DNA of 64,000 nucleotides from Pseudocercospora fijiensis CIRAD86 (GCF_000340215.1 NW_006921532.1:711844-775843), one strand, 5' to 3'. Positions 22,889 through 34,814 are shown, counted from the stretch's first letter. Numbers and translations: made by a program. Notes: generated from the letters alone by a model not told the origin.

Positions 22889-24046
22889 ATGCCCCCGCTC
22901 GAAATCACCACTGGTCATCGTATCGAACGTGGAAGACACAGCGAAGCCTCACGTCGCATTGTCCGTGCTCAGGCAGCACGTGCCAGTGCCGCGCAAAGTC
23001 GAGAGACGAGAGCGCGCAACAGAGAAGACAGGCATGCTAGAGAGGGTCGAGATGCTCAGCAATCCCCAGCAGACCTTGCCTCCACGCCACGGAATCGGCC
23101 AAGCCTCGTCACGAGGAATAGCAGCCATGAACAGACGCAGCAACAGCAACAGCAACAGCAACAGCCATTCCAATCCCAATCTCGAAGTCAAAGTCGAAGC
23201 CAGGATCCCAGCACCCAGCAACACAATCAAGACGATGAGGGTAAGCTCAAGCCACTCGTGAATTGGATCACCAATATTCTTCATCTTTCCGCGGCAACTT
23301 TCGTCGCCGGCGCTGCTGCTCTTGTTACAGCGGGCAGGCCGGCTTTGGGCAATGCCAACGACGCCACCGGTACTGAAGGTGGATACATTGCTGATAGTGG
23401 CCTTGCCATGGATAATGTGGAAGTCGCGGGTGGCTTGCTGAGTCGTCGGCTCCCAATCGCCCTGCCCAGGGGTTTTGCAAACTTGCAAAAACGGATCTCA
23501 CTATCCGATGGCTTTCTCGTTCTTCTCAGCCGGACCGCATGTTTCGACTACGGCTCTCCTGGAGTCGAGAATCGATTGAACTCGCTGCTTTTCGATATCG
23601 TAATGACGACAGCCACTATCACGGTGGCACAGCCAGGACAGATGGCAAACCACCCCATTCAGAGTCACTTGCGGCTAGCATGCGCATGTTTGACCATATT
23701 TCAAGGTCAGCGCGCCGACGGTGCCACATTTGCTGGCAACTCAAAGTACAATCTTGGATTCGATGCTGCTTGGTCGGAAGCCATGAACCTGGATCAAAAT
23801 GCTCTGAAGGAGCCCAAGTCGGCCGAAGCAGCGCTCTGGGCTGTCTTCATCATCTGCGTGACATGCGAGTCCACCATCACTTTCTTCCACCGCGTGCTCT
23901 ACGATTTGATGTCATCCCTCCAGCTTCAATATTGGGAACAAGTACGGAATGTCTTACTGGATTTCATCTATCCTGGCAGTTTCCTGGACGAGCCTTGCAG
24001 AGCCTTCTACAATAAACTGCAAGCGGGTCAAGTGCCAGTCAGCTGA
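22889..24046 (+). CDS. Fungal transcription-factor-domain-like protein without visible zinc cluster
   Basis: 385 residues from the first in-frame ATG after the stop at 22880. Near residues 20-55 is a basic, Ala/Arg-rich block (RRIVRAQAARASAAQSRETR). I recall such blocks near the N-terminus of many fungal-specific transcription-factor-domain proteins. It is followed by a Gln-rich tract (CAACAG repeats, 23131-23166) and Ser/Arg repeats. The C-terminal 250 residues are helical with blocks such as GVENRLNSLLFDIVM, HLRLACACLTIF and WEQVRNVLLDFIYP, consistent with a regulatory domain. No Zn2Cys6 motif is seen. An upstream ATG (22860) followed by the donor-like GTGAGT (22879) could add a first exon, but no in-phase acceptor was found. 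Assignment is from general resemblance. Confidence 0.55.
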   Translation: MPPLEITTGHRIERGRHSEASRRIVRAQAARASAAQSRETRARNREDRHAREGRDAQQSPADLASTPRNRPSLVTRNSSHEQTQQQQQQQQQPFQSQSRSQSRSQDPSTQQHNQDDEGKLKPLVNWITNILHLSAATFVAGAAALVTAGRPALGNANDATGTEGGYIADSGLAMDNVEVAGGLLSRRLPIALPRGFANLQKRISLSDGFLVLLSRTACFDYGSPGVENRLNSLLFDIVMTTATITVAQPGQMANHPIQSHLRLACACLTIFQGQRADGATFAGNSKYNLGFDAAWSEAMNLDQNALKEPKSAEAALWAVFIICVTCESTITFFHRVLYDLMSSLQLQYWEQVRNVLLDFIYPGSFLDEPCRAFYNKLQAGQVPVS

Positions 24047-25412
24047 AGCACTTGGGCTTGTTGAATGCGTCTATTAGACGCCTGTGGGGAAGTCAGTATG
24101 CAGCTCGAAGTTTGAGCAGCCGGTCCGTGGTGAATAGCCATGCACCAGCCTCGGAATAGCGCACTCGCCCCGGCCGATGACTCGTCTGAGCACGTCACTG
24201 TGCCATGACATATTCCTGGTATCGGATTGTGGACATCGAGGAATCGTTCCAGCTCTTGATTCTCAGGCCCGAGCGGCGATCATCCTCGGTGTGAGGCTTC
24301 TGGAGAAACACCACGAAGAATGCCACTGATGTCGTTGGCTCAAAAAAATGCTCGCAAGAATTTCCGCCACCCGGGAGATATTGAGTGGAAGGATGAGGGC
24401 GAAGGAATGCTTCAAACACATGCCGAATATCTCAGAAAGAGAGGGACAAGAACAGGAACAGAATCCAAGATCTTTTGAAATCTAGAAGGATCACGCACAC
24501 AATTATTATGCTGCATGGATTAGCTGCATACCAAATGCATGTAGGTAGGCGACAGCAACAAGACTACTGTAACAGTCACAGAAAACGCGCTAGTAGCTTA
24601 TGGCGGTGTCCCAAAGATTTTCCTGAACGTTTTCATGTCACCTCAGGCCGCTAAGCGCTCTCCTCTTCACAGCTTACCTTAGCGAGGCGGCTCTTTGATG
24701 TGAGATGGAGTGGCCTGATCCGCCCCAGGGATCTGCACGACGATGTTTTTTTTTGTTTTGAGGAAACTCTATCGCGTTTACCGCTTTAGCCTTTTCGTAT
24801 ATATTAACGATACGGGGTCGACTAAAATACGGAATGCTTCTTGCTTCTTCGTGGTCTAAGACTCTAAGGTCTTTCCATCCATCTGCATTATTCAGAGTAC
24901 ATTTCAGGACACGCTATTCTACCTTGTGCACTGCTGCATTTGATACAGATTCGAAAAAAAAAATCTCGCGGTATGAATTCCATCGCTCTCAACGACAGTT
25001 ATTTGAATTACGAAATGGAGTATGCTACGCTACTACGAGACAGAGATGTAGAGGACATTTAGGAGTCGACTTCGAATGCCTTTGTCTAGTTCTAGTATAT
25101 GTATAAGTTTGAATTGATGTTAACTTACTCGCGTACAAGACAGACTAAAAAAAAATAAGGCAGATTGGCATACTGAGAAGACGTGTCGCATGGAACGGAA
25201 CATGGCGCTTTGTTTGAATGCCTCCCTTACGCACGTCAAAATCATGCATGGCTTTGTTCATCAGACAGTAGTGTCTTGATGTGGTCGCCGCAAATGGTAT
25301 GGTATGGCAAAACGAACAAAGAAGAACGGCGGCTAACCTTTTCTTCGCAACTATCGATCCATCCATGAGCTTCTACTGTATCACTTTGGCAACAACAGTC
25401 CGCCCGCCCAAA
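24047..25412. other. Intergenic region, no gene recognised
   Basis: Short ORFs on both strands (24195-24419, 24834-25106, 25145-25366) lack motifs and codon bias. The segment 24740-25150 is AT-richer with poly-T and poly-A runs. The final 150 bases precede the next ATG. Confidence 0.4.
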
Positions 25413-26318
25413 ATGCCAAATACACGAAGTAGTTCCCGTACAGTCAAGCCCAGTCATGCTGGGATTCTTCAAAAGCGAGCACGAGCACCAAGACAGACGT
25501 CTACGTCGAAGAGAAATCTGAAGAAGAAGAAGAAGACAGCAGCAGCAGCAACAGCTCCCGCGACTTCGAATCATCCCAAGGCAGAATTACCCGTCTCTCC
25601 CGATGAAAAGTCTCACGTCCAGCCAGAAGACGCAGTCAAAGGCAGCGAAAAAGTCACAAGAATCTACAACGAACTCTGGGAATCCACGCCCGTCAGTCTC
25701 GCGTTCATCGACCACGGGCTTTTGGAAACCGACGCCGACACGGAAATCATCGCGCTCAACCTCATCGATCATATGATCAAAGAAGAAAACTGGAATCCTG
25801 CGTTGTCCATGAATAAACTCAGCGCGGCGTGTTTTCTCTTCGCGAGTCGGGTGACGGGGAAGGGGAATGAGGCGGGAGACATCGCGCGGTCGTTTGAGCA
25901 CGATGCGGAGAGGTATTCTTCGGCGCTGCTCGCTACGGTCAATGTTTCGCGTATGGCGACGGATTTTACGGTTAGGAGGAGGATTGCGATGGCTTTGAAG
26001 ATGTGTGCGCGGGATGTTGAGGTTGGGTATGGGATTTTGTGGGAGCAGAGGAGTGAGTTGAGAGGTTTGGTTGGGCTTTATGCGGAGGGTGTGGAGTTTT
26101 TGCCGGGGCCGGAAGGGGTTGGTGTTGATGGGGCTGGTGAGGCTGTTGCTGTTGCTGCTGTGGAGGAGGCTGCGGAGGTGAAGAAGGATGAGGAGGAGGC
26201 GGAAGAAGAAGAAGAAGCGAAGGCGGAGGAGTTGCTGAGAGTTGCTGATGCACCGCTCGTTAGTCCGGCTTTTCTTGAGCTTGATGAGTTTGAGTGTGCG
26301 GTAGCGGAGCATGAGTAG
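25413..26318 (+). CDS. Conserved-looking protein of unknown function
   Basis: 301 residues from ATG 25413 (context CAAAATGCC). An earlier in-frame ATG at 25281 would add an unlikely leader. The N-terminus is basic with a Lys run and an Ala run (nuclear-localisation-like). The middle (about residues 95-220) is helical and well structured (VTRIYNELWESTPVSLAF, IDHMIKEENWNPALSMNKL, SAACFLFASRVTG). The C-terminal 80 residues are Gly/Val/Ala/Glu-rich, ending in an acidic coil. No family recognised. As in the 1852-2775 gene, base composition flips inside the gene from C-rich to G-rich, which with the low-complexity tail makes the last third look recently expanded. Confidence 0.55.
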   Translation: MPNTRSSSRTVKPSHAGILQKRARAPRQTSTSKRNLKKKKKTAAAATAPATSNHPKAELPVSPDEKSHVQPEDAVKGSEKVTRIYNELWESTPVSLAFIDHGLLETDADTEIIALNLIDHMIKEENWNPALSMNKLSAACFLFASRVTGKGNEAGDIARSFEHDAERYSSALLATVNVSRMATDFTVRRRIAMALKMCARDVEVGYGILWEQRSELRGLVGLYAEGVEFLPGPEGVGVDGAGEAVAVAAVEEAAEVKKDEEEAEEEEEAKAEELLRVADAPLVSPAFLELDEFECAVAEHE

Positions 26319-26601
26319 TCATGCGGCGTCAGCAGAGCGACATGTTCAGCTGGGAATAATCTGGGATGTCAGCAAGCAGTACGCCACAGCACAGCACATT
26401 CCTGGGCCGGGAATGGAAATGGACTTGGTCCGGTGGTGGCGGTGGCATTGGCTTTGGCATTGGCATTGGAGGCAGCAGGTTTCGATGACACGGCCGCAAG
26501 CAGCTTGGAATATAGCAGCCTCATTGATCGCTTGATAGCTCCGGGAACAGAGGCAATGTCAATAATCAATAATATCAATAATATGACAACTCAACAAAAG
26601 T
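26319..26601. other. Host sequence with low-complexity TTGGCA/GTGGC words
   Basis: Interrupted GGCATT/GGTGGC microsatellite at about 26430-26475 and an AATAATATC run at 26560-26585. No gene. Confidence 0.5.
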
Positions 26602-29600
26602 TGGGGCCCCTTTAGGCTTAGTGCGGCTCAAAACGACCGAAAAGTCGACTCTAATTAGTCGGCGGCGAGGAACTTTAAAATTTCTCGATTCTCGTACGGT
26701 CCGGAGGGCGTAGGAGTCGTAGAATCGACTATAACGCTCCGGCGCCGCGATAGTAGTGTTTCCGAGGCCGTCTCCGTCGTTTACGCCTAATCCGGCGGCG
26801 TTTTTTGCTCGAGGCGGTATCGTTCGCGCCTAATCCGGCGGTATTTACTCGGAGCGGTAGGCTCGAAAGGCTTATCCTACGCGTTCCGGATAGTACTACT
26901 CGCTATAGGCGTTTTATAGGGTACTTATAGTAGGCGTTAGATAAGGTACTCGCTATAAATAGTTCGAATCCTATTTAACTATAGGCGTTTTAGATAGTAT
27001 TTACTATAAGCGTTTCGGATAGGACTACTCGCTATAGCTATCTCGGATAGTTACCGCTATAAGCGTTTCGAATATTACTACTCGCTATAAGCGTTTTTAG
27101 TAGTATTTACTATAAGCGTTTCGGATTAGACTTGCTATAAGTATTCTAAATAGGACTTACTATAGGTATTTTAGATAGTACTACTTGCTATAAGCGTTCT
27201 TAATAGTACTTGCTATTTGCGTTCTGAATTAGACTTACTATACGCGTTCCGGATAAGACTTAGTATAAGCGTTTCGGATTAGAATTGCTATATAGTGCGT
27301 TCTAAATGAAACTTAGTATAGGCGTTATAGACAGTAGTACTAACTGTTAGCGCTCCGGATTAGAGTTATTAGACTTACTATACGCGTTCTAAATAGTACT
27401 TAGTATTATAAGCGTTCTAAATTAGACCTATTATAGGCGTTATAGATAATAGTTAGCTTATCCTACGCGTTCCGGATAGTACTACTCGCTATAGATATTC
27501 TATAGAGTACTCGCTATAGGCGTTATATAGGGTACTCGCTATAGATAGTTCGAATACTATTTAACTATAGGCGTTTTAGATAGTATTTGCTATAAGCGTT
27601 CCGGATAGTACTACTCGCTATAGGCCTTCCGGATAGTGCTTCGTATAAGTATTTAGTTTCGGATTAGACTTAGACTTACTTTATACATTCCGGACAAGAC
27701 TTTCTGTAGGCGTTTCGGATTAGATTATTAGACTTGCTATACGCGTTCCGGTTTATATAGGACGAACTATACTAAGCGTTTAAAATAAGGCTTGTCCTAC
27801 GCGTTCCGGATAGTACTACTCGCTATAGATATCTTAGATAGTTACCGCTATAGGCGTTTCGAATATTACTACTCGCTATAGGCGTTTTTAGTAGTATTTA
27901 CTATAAGCGTTTTAGATATAACTTGCTATAAGTATTCTAAATAGTACTTACTATAGGTATTTTAGAAAGTACTACTTACTATAAGCGTTCGTAATAGTAC
28001 TTACTATTACCGTTCTAAATTAGACCTACTATACGCGTTCCGGATAGTACTTACTCTACGCGTTTCGGATAAGACTTAGTATAGGCGTTTCGGATTAGAA
28101 TTGCTATATAGCGCGTTCTAAATAGAACTTGGTATAAGCGTTATAGATAGTAGTACTAACTATTAGCGCTCCGGATTAGACTTGCTATACGCGTTCCGAA
28201 TAGTACTTACTAAGTTACTATTATAAACGTTCTAAATTAGACTTTCTATAGGCGTTATAGATAGTAGTTAGCTTGTCCTACGCGTTCCGGATAGTACTAC
28301 TCGCTATAGGTATTCTATAGAGTACTCGCTATAGGCGTTTTATAGGGTACTTACGGCCCCTTTAGGCTTACTACGGCTTAAAATAAGCTAAAAGCCGACT
28401 CTACTTAGCTATAGCCGAGGAACTTTAAAATTTCTTAGTTTACGAGCGGTTCGGAGATTATAGGAGTCGTAGTATATAGTTCGTAAGCGGTTCGGAGATT
28501 GTAGGAGTCGTAGTATATATCGTAAGGCTACGATAGTATTATTTCCGATGCTATATCGGTCGTTTATACCTAATCCGGCGGTATTTGCTCGAGGCGGTAT
28601 ACTCGAAAGGCTTAGCCTACGCGTTTCGCATAGTACTACTCGCTATAGATATTCTATAGAGTACTCGCTATAGGCGCTTTATAAGGTACTCGCAGTAGGC
28701 GTTATATAAGGTACTCGCTATAAGTAGTTCGAATACTATTTAGTAACTATAGGCGTTTTAGATAGTATCTACTATAAGCGTTCCGGAAAGTACTACTCGC
28801 TAAAGATATCTCGGATAATTATCGCTATAAGCGTTTCGAATATTACTACTCGCTATAAGCGTTTTTAGCAGTATTTGCTATAGGCGTTTCGGGCGTTTTG
28901 GATTAGACTTACTATAGGTATTCTAAATAGCACTTGCTATAGGTATTTTAGATAGTACTACTTGCTTTAAGCGTTCTTAGTAGTACTTACTATTAGCGTT
29001 CCGAATTAGACTTGCTATATACGTTCCGGATAGTACTTACTCTACGCGTTCCGGATAAGACTTAGTATAAGCGTTTCGGATTAGAATTGCTATATAGCGC
29101 GTTCTAAATAGAACTTAGTATAGGCGTTTTAGATAGTAGTGCTAACTGTTAGCGCTCTGGATTAGACTTACTATACGCGTTCCGAATAGTACTTACTATT
29201 ATAAGTGCTCTAAGTTAGCCTTACTGTAGGCGTTGTTAGTAATAGTTAGCTTGTTCTACGCGTTCCGGATAGTACTGCTCGCTATAGATGTTCTATAGAG
29301 TACTCGCTATAGGCGTTCTATAGGGTACTTAGAGTAGGCGTTATATAGGGTACTCGCTATAGATAGTTCGAATGCTGTTTAACTATAGGCGTTTTAGATA
29401 GTACTTACTATAAGCGTTCCGGATAGTGCTGCTCGCTATAGTCTTAGCCTATAGGCCTTCCGGATAGTGCTTAATATAAGTATTTAGTTTCGGATTAGAC
29501 TTAGACTTAATTTATACATTCCGGATAAGACTTTCTATAAGCGTTTTAGATTAGACTTAGTATACGCGTTCCGGTTTATATAGGACTAACTATACTAAGC

Positions 29601-32600
29601 GTTTAAAATAAGGCTTGTCCTACCGACTCCTACACGTTCCGTATAGTACTACTCGCTATAGGTGTTCTATAGAGTGCTCGCTATAGGCGTTTTATAAGGT
29701 ACTCGTAGTAGGCGTTATATAGGGTGTCCGCTAAAAGTAGTTCTAATGCTGTTTACTATAGCCTATAGGCGTTTTAGATAGTATTTGCTATAGGCGTTCC
29801 GGATAGTGCTACTCGCTATAGATATCTCGGATAGTTACCGCTATAAGCGTTTCGAATAATACTACTCGCTATAAGCGTTTTTAGTAGCATTTACTATAGG
29901 CGTTTTAGATATAACTTGCTATAAGTATTCTAAATAGAACTTACTATAGGTATTTTAGAAAGTACTACTTGCTATAGGCGTTCTTAGTAGTACTTACTAT
30001 TAGCGTTCTATATTAGACTTACTATACGCGTTTCGGATAGTACTTACTATACGCGTTCCGGATAAGACTTAGTATAGGCGATCCGTATTAGAGTTACTAT
30101 ATAGCGCGTTCTAAATAAAACTTAGTATAGGCGTTATAGATAGTAGTACTAACTGTTAGCGCTCCGGATTAGACTTACTATACGCGTTCCGAATAGTACT
30201 TAGTATTATAAGCGTTCCAAATTAGAATTCCTATAGTTGTTTTCGATTAAAGTTGCTATAAGCGTTTTGAATTAGACTTACTATACGCCTTGTAGGCAGT
30301 ACTTGCTATAAGTGTTCCGACTCGGAAAGAACTACTTACTATAGATATTTCGAATAGTACTCGCTATAGGTATTCCGGATAGCAATTACTATAGGCGCAT
30401 TCCGGCTCGCTATAGGCGTTTAATAGGGTACTCGTAGGAGGCGTTATATAAGGTACTTGCTATAAATAGTGCGAATACTATTTAAATATAGGCGTTTTAG
30501 ATAGTATTTACTATAAGCGTTCCGGATAGTACTACTCGCTATAAGCCTTCCGGATAGTACTTAATAAAAGCATTTAGTTTCGGATTAGACTTGGACTTAC
30601 TTTATATATTCCGGATAAGAGTTTCTATAAGCGTTTTAGATTAGAATTACTATATAGCGCGTTCTAAATAAAACTTAGTATAGGCGTTGTAGACAGCAGT
30701 ACGCTATAGATATTCTATAGAGTACTCGCTATAGGCGTTTTATAGGGTAATCGCTATAAACAGTTCGAATACTATTTACTATAGGCACTTTAGATAGTAT
30801 TTACTATAAGCGTTCCGGATAGTACTACTCGCTATAAGCCTTCCGGAATCCGGATAGTACTTAATATAAGTATTTAGTTCCGGATTACACTTAGACTTAC
30901 TTTATATATTTAAGATAAGACTTTCTATAAGCGTTTTAGATTAGACTTACTATAAGCGTTCTGGATAGTACTATTTGCTATAGATATCTCGGATAGTTAC
31001 CGCTATAAGCGTTTTAAATATTGCTACTCGCTATAAGCATTTTTAGTAGTATCTACTATAAGCGTTTCGGATACAACTTGCTATAAGTATTCTAAATAGT
31101 ACTTACTATAGGTATTTTAGATAGTACTACTTGCTATAAGCCTAAGCGTTCTTAATAGTACTTACTATTAGCGTTCTAAATTAGACTTACTATACGCGTT
31201 CCGGATAGTACTTACTATACGCGTTTTAGATAGGACTTAGTATAAGCATTTCGGATTAGAATTGCTATATAGCGCGTTCTAAAGCGTTCCGGATAGTACT
31301 ACTCGCTATAGATATCTCGGATAGTAACCGCTATAAGCGTTTCGAATACTACTACTCGCTATAACCGTTTTTAGTAGTATTTACTATAAGCGTTTCGGAT
31401 ATAACTTGCTATAAGTACTCTAAATAGTACTTACTATAGGTATTTTAGATAGTAGTACGCTATAGATATTCTATAGAGTACTCGCTATAGGCGTTTTATA
31501 GGGTACTCGTAGTAGGCGCTATACAGGGTACTCGCTATAAATAGTTCGTAGTAGTTAATATAAGTATTTAGTTTTAGATTAGACTTAGACTTACTTTATA
31601 TATTCCGGATAAGATTTTCTATAAGCGTTTTGGATTAGACTTAGTATACGCGTTCCGGTTTATATAGGACTAACTATACTAAGCGTTTAAAATAAGGCTT
31701 ATCCTACGCGTTCCGGATAGTACTACTCGCTATAGATATTCTATAGAGTGCTTACTATAGGCGTTTTATAAGGTACTCGTAGTAGGCGTTATATAAGGTA
31801 CTTACTATAAACAGTTCGAAACGTTCCGGTCTATATAGAACTAACTATACTAAGCGTTTAAAATAAGGCTTATCCTACGCGTTCCGGATAGTACTACTCG
31901 CTATAGATATTCTATAGAGTACTCGCTATAGGCATTTTATAGGGTACTCGTAGTAGGCGTTATATAGGGTACTCGCTATAAACGTTTTTAGTAGTATTTA
32001 CTATAACCGTTTCGGATATAACTTGCTATAAGTATTCTAAATAGTACTTACTATAGGTATTTTAGATAGTACTACTTACTATAAGCGTTCTTAATAGTAC
32101 TTACTATTAGCGTTCCGAATTAGACTTTCTATACGCGTTCCGGATAGTACTTACTATACGCGTTCCGGATAGTACTTACTATACGCGTTCCGGATAGGAC
32201 TTAGTATATACGTTTCGGATTAGAATTACTATATAGCGTGTTCTAAATAAAACTTAGTATAAGCGTTATAGATAGTAGTACTAACTATTAGCGCTCCCGA
32301 TTAGAGTTACTATACGCGTTCTAAATAGTACTTAGTATTATAAGTATTCTAAATTAGAATTCCTATAAGTATTTTAGATTAAAATTACTTTAGGCGTTTT
32401 AGATTAGACTTACTATACGCCTTATAGATAGTACTTACTATAAGCGTTCCTACTTAGAAAGAACTATGTACTATAGATATTTCGAATAGTACTCGCTATA
32501 GGTATTCCGGATAGTAATTACTATAGGCGTATTCCGGAAGTAGTTACTTTAGATATTTTAGACTATCTTACTATAAGCGTTTCTAATAGTAATCTAGCTT
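26602..32600. repeat. 6-kb satellite-like array of ~25-bp degenerate units
   Basis: About six kilobases without any ORF of 60 codons. The core unit resembles GCGTTCCGGATAGTACTTAC plus TATAC (25 bp), seen as near-perfect adjacent copies near 32133-32200. Units vary around GCGTT(C/T)(C/T)GGAT and CTCGCTATAGG. They are organised in longer blocks that restart with CCTACGCGTTCCGGATAG at about 26877, 27451, 27793, 28276, 28613, 29254, 31692 and 31873, alternating blocks of about 340 and 480-575 bp. A still larger unit starts GGCCCCTTTAGGCTTA at 26602 and again at 28354 (1,752 bp apart). The whole block is CpA/TpG-poor, so RIP acted on it. No translation is sensible because the unit is not a multiple of three. 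Confidence 0.85.
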
Positions 32601-32653
32601 ACCCTACCCCGCTCGTCGCCTTAGCCTTTACTTATAGCTCTTCGGCCTTTACT

Positions 32654-32672
32654 TGTGGCTCTTCGAGCCACA
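32654..32672. repeat. 8-bp stem hairpin at the array's right edge, with CTAG downstream
   Basis: TGTGGCTC, loop TTC, GAGCCACA. CTAG follows at 32679-32682. A short hairpin 6-12 bases before CTRR is the 3'-end signature of Helitrons. Here it sits where the mutated array passes into host sequence. The matching 5' TC end was not located. Confidence 0.35.
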
Positions 32673-32699
32673 TAAACACTAGTAGTAGAAGAAAAGCGG

Positions 32700-33231
32700 C
32701 GAGTGTGGGCAGATGCTTCTAATTCGGTAGGCATGATTAATTTAAGTTTGCATGCTCAGCCACTCAGCTGTCAGGCTAGCTCGGCAGGGTCTGGTGAGAA
32801 AGTGGAAGTGAAACGGCTCCACCACTCGAAGCAACGCAACAGCAGGCACGATCCAACCGCTGGGCGTGTTTGGGCTTATGTTTTAAGGGACTGCGATACC
32901 TCGCTCACTACTACTCCCACCCCTCGCACTACACCACTCACACTGCACGCAGAACTTAGCTTGTTGGACATACATTTGCAAGCAGACATCGCCTGCTGGG
33001 ATTCGATATAGTTCTAAGGGGTCTCAGCCAGGAACGCGGAGAAGCCTACCGCACCGCATTCGGGAGCTGAACAGCATTATTGCAGCAGTCAGGCGCCAGC
33101 ATAATGGCGGTAAGTCACGCAACGATCACATCACGCCCGCCCACCCCACAGCAATCGCCATGCGCATACTTTGGCATTCCAGTCGTCCAGAAACGGTCTC
33201 CAGAGACATCGCATAGCACACGCCGCTGACA
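32700..33231. promoter_or_regulatory. 5' flank of the syntaxin gene
   Basis: Normal composition. It includes a pyrimidine-rich stretch (32905-32945) typical of fungal promoters. The ORF at 32703-33011 has no motif. No clear TATA box. Confidence 0.35.
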
Positions 33232-34200
33232 ATGGCCGCTCCACAGTACAACAATAATAACTACGGCGCTGGCTACGGCCAGTCCAACCCATACGACAAC
33301 TACGGCCAAGCGCCTCCCGCATACGGTAGCAACGTCGAAATGCAGCCTCTCGCCCACCACGGTGCTCCTTACTCGTCCGCGACCCCAGAGCCCCGCGATC
33401 CTAATCAGATCTTGAACGACTGCCGTGCTGTTGGCAGAGCCATTGACGATCTGGAGAGCCGCCTTCAAGAGCTGCAACGTCTTCAACGCAATTTTGTTTC
33501 AGGGACCGGCGCCTCTAACAAAGATGTCGATGCCCTCAGCGCCGACATCATGTCTGGCTACCGCGGTCTGGCAGATCGGGTGAAGCGCATCAAGGGACAG
33601 CCAGATGCTTCAGCACCACGGAACAAGGCACAGGTGGAGGCATTGGACCGAAGAATACGCAAGGCCATCAATCAATACCAGCAGATCGAGTCGCAATTCC
33701 GCAAAGAGGTTCAGGAGCAGCAACGGAGACAATACCTGATCGTTCGCCCAGATGCTTCGGAATCTGAGATCAGAGAGGCTACAGAGGGTGGCGGTGACAC
33801 TCAGATCTTTCAACAAGCTCTGCTCAACGCAGACCGCCGTGGACAAGCACAGAGCACGCTGAGAAATGTGCAACAACGTCACGACGCTATCCAACAAATC
33901 GAGCGAACGATGATCGAATTGCAACAGCTTTTCCAGGACTTGGATGCTATCGTCGTCCAGCAAGAAGCCGCTGTTATGAATATCGAACAAAAAGCCGAAG
34001 AAACTCACACTCACCTCGAAGCCGGCAACGTGCACGTCGACAAAGCGGTCAGCAGTGCCCGCGCCGCAAGGAAGAAGAAGTGGATCTGCTGCGGCATCTG
34101 TCTTGCGATTATCGTCGTTATCATCATCATCATTCTGATTTATGGTGCTACTGCGGGGGGTTGGTTTAAGAAGGACAATAACAATAACAATCACAACTAG
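33232..34200 (+). CDS. Plasma-membrane t-SNARE, Sso1/syntaxin-1 type
   Basis: 322 residues in one exon, start context GACAATGG. The N-terminus is Asn/Tyr/Gly-rich. An Habc-like three-helix region follows (about 55-170; ILNDCRAVGRAIDDLESRL, then YRGLADRVKRIK). The SNARE helix is at about 215-278, with MIELQQLFQDLDAIVVQQE and the central Gln layer in NIEQKAEETHTHLEAG. Next come the conserved KAVSSARAARKKKW juxtamembrane stretch and a single C-terminal transmembrane segment (CCGICLAIIVVIIIIILIYG), then an Asn-rich luminal end. Known of the family: a Qa-SNARE that fuses secretory vesicles at the plasma membrane with Sec9 and Snc partners. The length and the poly-Asn tail are slightly unusual; otherwise intact. 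Confidence 0.93.
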   Translation: MAAPQYNNNNYGAGYGQSNPYDNYGQAPPAYGSNVEMQPLAHHGAPYSSATPEPRDPNQILNDCRAVGRAIDDLESRLQELQRLQRNFVSGTGASNKDVDALSADIMSGYRGLADRVKRIKGQPDASAPRNKAQVEALDRRIRKAINQYQQIESQFRKEVQEQQRRQYLIVRPDASESEIREATEGGGDTQIFQQALLNADRRGQAQSTLRNVQQRHDAIQQIERTMIELQQLFQDLDAIVVQQEAAVMNIEQKAEETHTHLEAGNVHVDKAVSSARAARKKKWICCGICLAIIVVIIIIILIYGATAGGWFKKDNNNNNHN

Positions 34201-34814
34201 GAGTCCAGCGCATCGTTCCAACTCCGACGCAAAACAACGACACACAGCTTCATCTACATCCTCCCTCCAGATGCGAGCGTCATCCACTGGAACCACCCCG
34301 AACTCAATGACAGATAATTTGAGAAGAGTGTGTGCCAGTCATATATGTATGCATGCTCGCAGCTAGTTTTCACTTTTTTTTTCTTTTTGCATACCCTCAC
34401 AGCGACGGAGTTTTAGTCTTTTTTGGAAACCGGCAAAGTTTTTTGAAAGAAACGAAAACGAACAGTGTGCCACAGACGGTCGGGGTCGGTTGGGAGGAGT
34501 TTTTTTTATTCGGGTTATCTTGTAGCAGGCCAGGCAGGGGAAAGGAAGAAGTAAAGAAAGTATACCAACCATATTTAATTACATCACATCCTCTATCTCT
34601 CTCTCTCCCTCTCCCAAAGATCAATATTATCAAGCTGGTTCTGCTTTTTTGGTGTTGAGAATTTGGTTTGACATTGCTGTCTTGTTTTTATCTCGTCTCT
34701 ATGCTCTCTTTCTCTTCTCAACAATCACATATTCATCCGACATTCACATTCACTACTCAACACTATCTATCTATCTATCTATCTAACTCCCCTTCTTCTC
34801 CCCCTTCATCTCCA
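34201..34814. other. Convergent 3' regions, pyrimidine-rich with a CTAT microsatellite
   Basis: Lies between the stop codons of the syntaxin gene (plus) and the acyl-CoA synthetase gene (minus). Contains T runs (34373-34388, 34500-34508) and a CTAT run at about 34763-34785, probably in UTRs. ORFs here are low-complexity. Confidence 0.5.

Noticed and set aside
22767..23261. 164-codon ORF overlapping the transcription-factor-like gene
   Set aside because: Shadow frame of the Gln-rich coding region; its Asn/Ser repeats come from the CAACAG run.
26945..26965. B-box-like GTTCGAATCC in the 6-kb array
   Set aside because: Other copies read GTTCGAATAC and no A box or tRNA fold is present nearby, so Pol III origin is not supported.
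26602..32600. Array as a RIP-mutated repetitive protein gene
   Set aside because: The basic unit is 25 bp and spacing is irregular, so no reading frame is kept.
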